A DNA stretch of 64,000 nt from the NCBI RefSeq assembly GCF_900106525.1, contig NZ_FNOG01000009.1, positions 280,475-344,474 of the forward strand. The letters run 5' to 3'. Under the pieces are notes generated by a model, which saw nothing but the letters and a program-made list of their open reading frames with translations, was not told the DNA's origin and did no database searches. Origin of the DNA: Lysobacter enzymogenes. GTDB taxonomy: Bacteria > Pseudomonadota > Gammaproteobacteria > Xanthomonadales > Xanthomonadaceae. Numbering within the stretch: position 1 is the stretch's first letter; each line of letters starts with the position of its first letter. Made by a program: the position numbers and the translations under genes. Below are positions 62,228 through 64,000 of the stretch, piece after piece.

Positions 62228-63577
62228 TCAGCGCGCCACCCCGCGCCGGCGCAACGCGAGCACGCCGTACAAGGCCACCAGCGCCAGCAACGACACGACG
62301 ATGGCCAGCCACTGCGCCAGGCTCATCGTCGCCAGGATCGCCGCCATCACCGCCACCGCCAGCAGCGGCATCGGCCAACTGCCTCCGGGCAGGCGGAACG
62401 GTTCGCCGGCGCCGCGCAGGTCGCGCGCCTGCGCGCGCCAGGCCGCGACCGCGACCGCGGCGAACAGCAGGCAGATCGCGCCGCCGGAAATCAGCGCCAG
62501 GGTCTCGAAGTTGCCGATCAGCGCCAGCGCCAGGGCGATGCCGGCATGGGCCAGCAGGCCCGTGCGCGGCACGTGGTAGCGCGCGTCGACCCGGCCGAAC
62601 GCGGCCGGCAGGTAGCCGTCGCGGCCCAGCGCGAACAACAGGCGCGAGGACGAGAACAGGTTGCCCATCAGGAAGCCGGCCATCGACACGCCCGCGGTCG
62701 CCAGCAGCAGGCCGTGCGCCGGCGCCCACCACGCGCCGGCGGCGTCGGCGAGCGGCGCGCCGCTGCCGTCCAGGCGCGCGCCGAGCATCGCCTGGCAGGC
62801 CAGCTGGATGCCGATGTACAGCAGCACCACCAGCACGATCGCCGACAGCGTCGCGCGCGGCACGTGGCGCGACGGGTCGCGCACTTCGCCGGTCGGCACC
62901 AGCGCGGTTTCCATCCCTGAGTAGGCGAACACCACCAGCACCATCGACGAACCCAGCGCGCCCCAGCCCGGCCACGCCGCGGCGCCGAGCTGGCCCCAGT
63001 CGACGAACAGCAGGCCGAGCCCGGCGAGCGCAAACAGCGGCGCCAGCTTCAGCGTGGCCAACAGCACGATCATGCGCGCGCCGAGCTTCACCCCGAACGC
63101 GTTGAGCGCGAACAGCGCCGCATAAACCGCAGCGATGAAAGCCGCGCGCGGCAACGGCTCGCGCAGCGCCGCCCAGGCGTTGCCGGCCTGCTCGGCCAGC
63201 GCCGCGGCGACGCCGGCGCTGGAAGAGGTATTGCACACCCACATCAACGCCCCAGCCAGGAACCCGGCAAACGGCCCGAACGCCGCGCCGACGAAGGTAT
63301 ACGGCCCGCCGGTGGCCGCGGCGCGGCTGCCGACCGCGGCGAAGCACAGCGCGATCGGCACGATCGCCAGCGCCCCGGCCACGAACACCAGCGGCGCACT
63401 CGCCCCAAGCCGGCCATACAACAACGCCGGCAACATGAATATGCCGGCGCCGACGATGATGTTGACGATGGACGCGCCAAGCTGGAACGGACCGAGCGCG
63501 CGCACCAGGGCGGCGTCGCCGTGCAGAGACTTGGGCGCTGCGCTGGCGTGCGGGACGGCGGATGCGACATCGTTCAT
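62228..63577 (-). CDS. APC-family amino acid permease
   Basis: A 449-residue transporter with 12 helices and a 25-residue soluble leader. LGPFQLGASIVNIIVGAGIF carries the APC helix-1 G-x-G-I-F break that binds the amino acid carboxylate; VVFAYSGMETALVPTGEVRDP is the helix-6 substrate region with the usual Glu. Substrate is not readable. Start MNDVASAVPH is chosen over an upstream frame that runs through repeat DNA. Confidence 0.9.
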   Translation of the reverse strand: MNDVASAVPHASAAPKSLHGDAALVRALGPFQLGASIVNIIVGAGIFMLPALLYGRLGASAPLVFVAGALAIVPIALCFAAVGSRAAATGGPYTFVGAAFGPFAGFLAGALMWVCNTSSSAGVAAALAEQAGNAWAALREPLPRAAFIAAVYAALFALNAFGVKLGARMIVLLATLKLAPLFALAGLGLLFVDWGQLGAAAWPGWGALGSSMVLVVFAYSGMETALVPTGEVRDPSRHVPRATLSAIVLVVLLYIGIQLACQAMLGARLDGSGAPLADAAGAWWAPAHGLLLATAGVSMAGFLMGNLFSSSRLLFALGRDGYLPAAFGRVDARYHVPRTGLLAHAGIALALALIGNFETLALISGGAICLLFAAVAVAAWRAQARDLRGAGEPFRLPGGSWPMPLLAVAVMAAILATMSLAQWLAIVVSLLALVALYGVLALRRRGVAR

Positions 63578-64000
63578 GAGCGACTCCCCGGCGATCCGCC
63601 GCAGCCTCGCATGCGCGGCGCGGAAATGCGAGGCGGTTGCCGCATGCGGACGCGGATACATTGGGGAGGCGGCGTTCCGGCGGACTTCGCACCGGCCGCG
63701 GTCAACCGAAGCGACGCAGCTCCACCTTAACTCCCGAAGCCTCGCACCCGCCACGCCGTCATTCCGAAGAAAGCCGGAATACAACCGCAGCGACGCAGCC
63801 ACGTCCGAAGCCCCGCAACCTCCAGCCCGTCATGCCGACAAAAGCCGGAACTCACGCTGCCGTTGCCCTAGCCCTTGCCGTTGCTCGTCGCTCCCCCCGC
63901 CGCCCCGAACTCGCCACAGGCAACCGTAGACCCGAAGGGCGGCGCGCAGGACGCGCGCCGTGCGCCACCCAGGCCATGGATGGCCTGTGTGGCGCATCCC
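63578..64000. other. intergenic repeats at the end of the window
   Basis: Contains a degenerate REP (TCATTCCGAAGAAAGCCGGAA, 63760-63780) and, from 63886 to the end, copy 2 of the dispersed element described at 52806, with three or so mismatches. No gene seen; the element is cut by the window edge. Confidence 0.7.

Overview
The window is a GC-rich chromosomal stretch from a Lysobacter-like gammaproteobacterium (Lysobacteraceae/Xanthomonadaceae). I infer this from the codon use, the GTAG-type REP hairpins (CTCCTACAGG / CTGTAGGAG) common in that family, the many secretion and export genes, and a secreted M4 metalloprotease. I recognised no rRNA, tRNA, CRISPR array, phage block or intact insertion sequence. 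All family names come from reading motifs by eye; no database search was possible.

Region by region. 0.2-6.5 kb: three small or hypothetical proteins, a LytS/LytTR two-component pair preceded by a 21-bp-period direct repeat, a 42-residue membrane peptide and an ArnT-like glycosyltransferase. 6.7-16.2 kb: the most unusual part, ten genes in four facing transcription units: HAD phosphatase + class-III aminotransferase; NodE-like ketosynthase + acyl carrier protein; FemAB-like GNAT + arginase-fold enzyme; and a hydrolase-SMR-SMR-DegT aminotransferase operon. It looks like an uncharacterised pathway making and exporting an acylated amine or aminolipid. 16.3-22.9 kb: one tightly overlapping operon encoding response regulator, histidine kinase, TolC-like channel, DevC-like FtsX permease, ABC ATPase and lipoprotein adaptor.

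23.5-30.5 kb: a secreted adenosine-deaminase-like enzyme, two tandem paralogous exported proteins, and a TPR serine/threonine kinase with its ECF sigma factor. 30.7-36.4 kb: ParB-like protein + SulP transporter, a small membrane protein, a fused PabA-PabB and an EntD-type phosphopantetheinyl transferase. 36.5-37.1 kb: four 164-bp tandem repeat units. 37.2-38.9 kb: M4 protease. 39.3-44.9 kb: a yjfI-yjfJ(PspA)-channel-yjfK-yjfL-yjfM-yjfC-like envelope-stress operon with a two-TM potassium channel added. 45.4-52.5 kb: cytochrome c5, ExeM-type nuclease lipoprotein, alpha/beta hydrolase, LprI-like protein, ZapE ATPase, a Lys/Ala-tailed HU protein and a small acidic protein. 52.5-54.4 kb: repeat-rich DNA around an APH(6)-like kinase. 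54.4-59.0 kb: an EmrA-EmrB-NodT drug efflux operon. 59.2-63.6 kb: two DUF2569-like membrane proteins flanking a periplasmic serine hydrolase, then an APC amino-acid permease. The final 0.4 kb is a second copy of the dispersed repeat at 52.8 kb.

Together the genes are dominated by the cell envelope: three signalling systems (LytTR, OmpR-type, ECF/kinase), two tripartite exporters, an envelope-stress operon and secreted hydrolases, plus one lipid- or amine-like biosynthetic cluster whose carrier protein needs a phosphopantetheinyl transferase such as the one at 35.6 kb.
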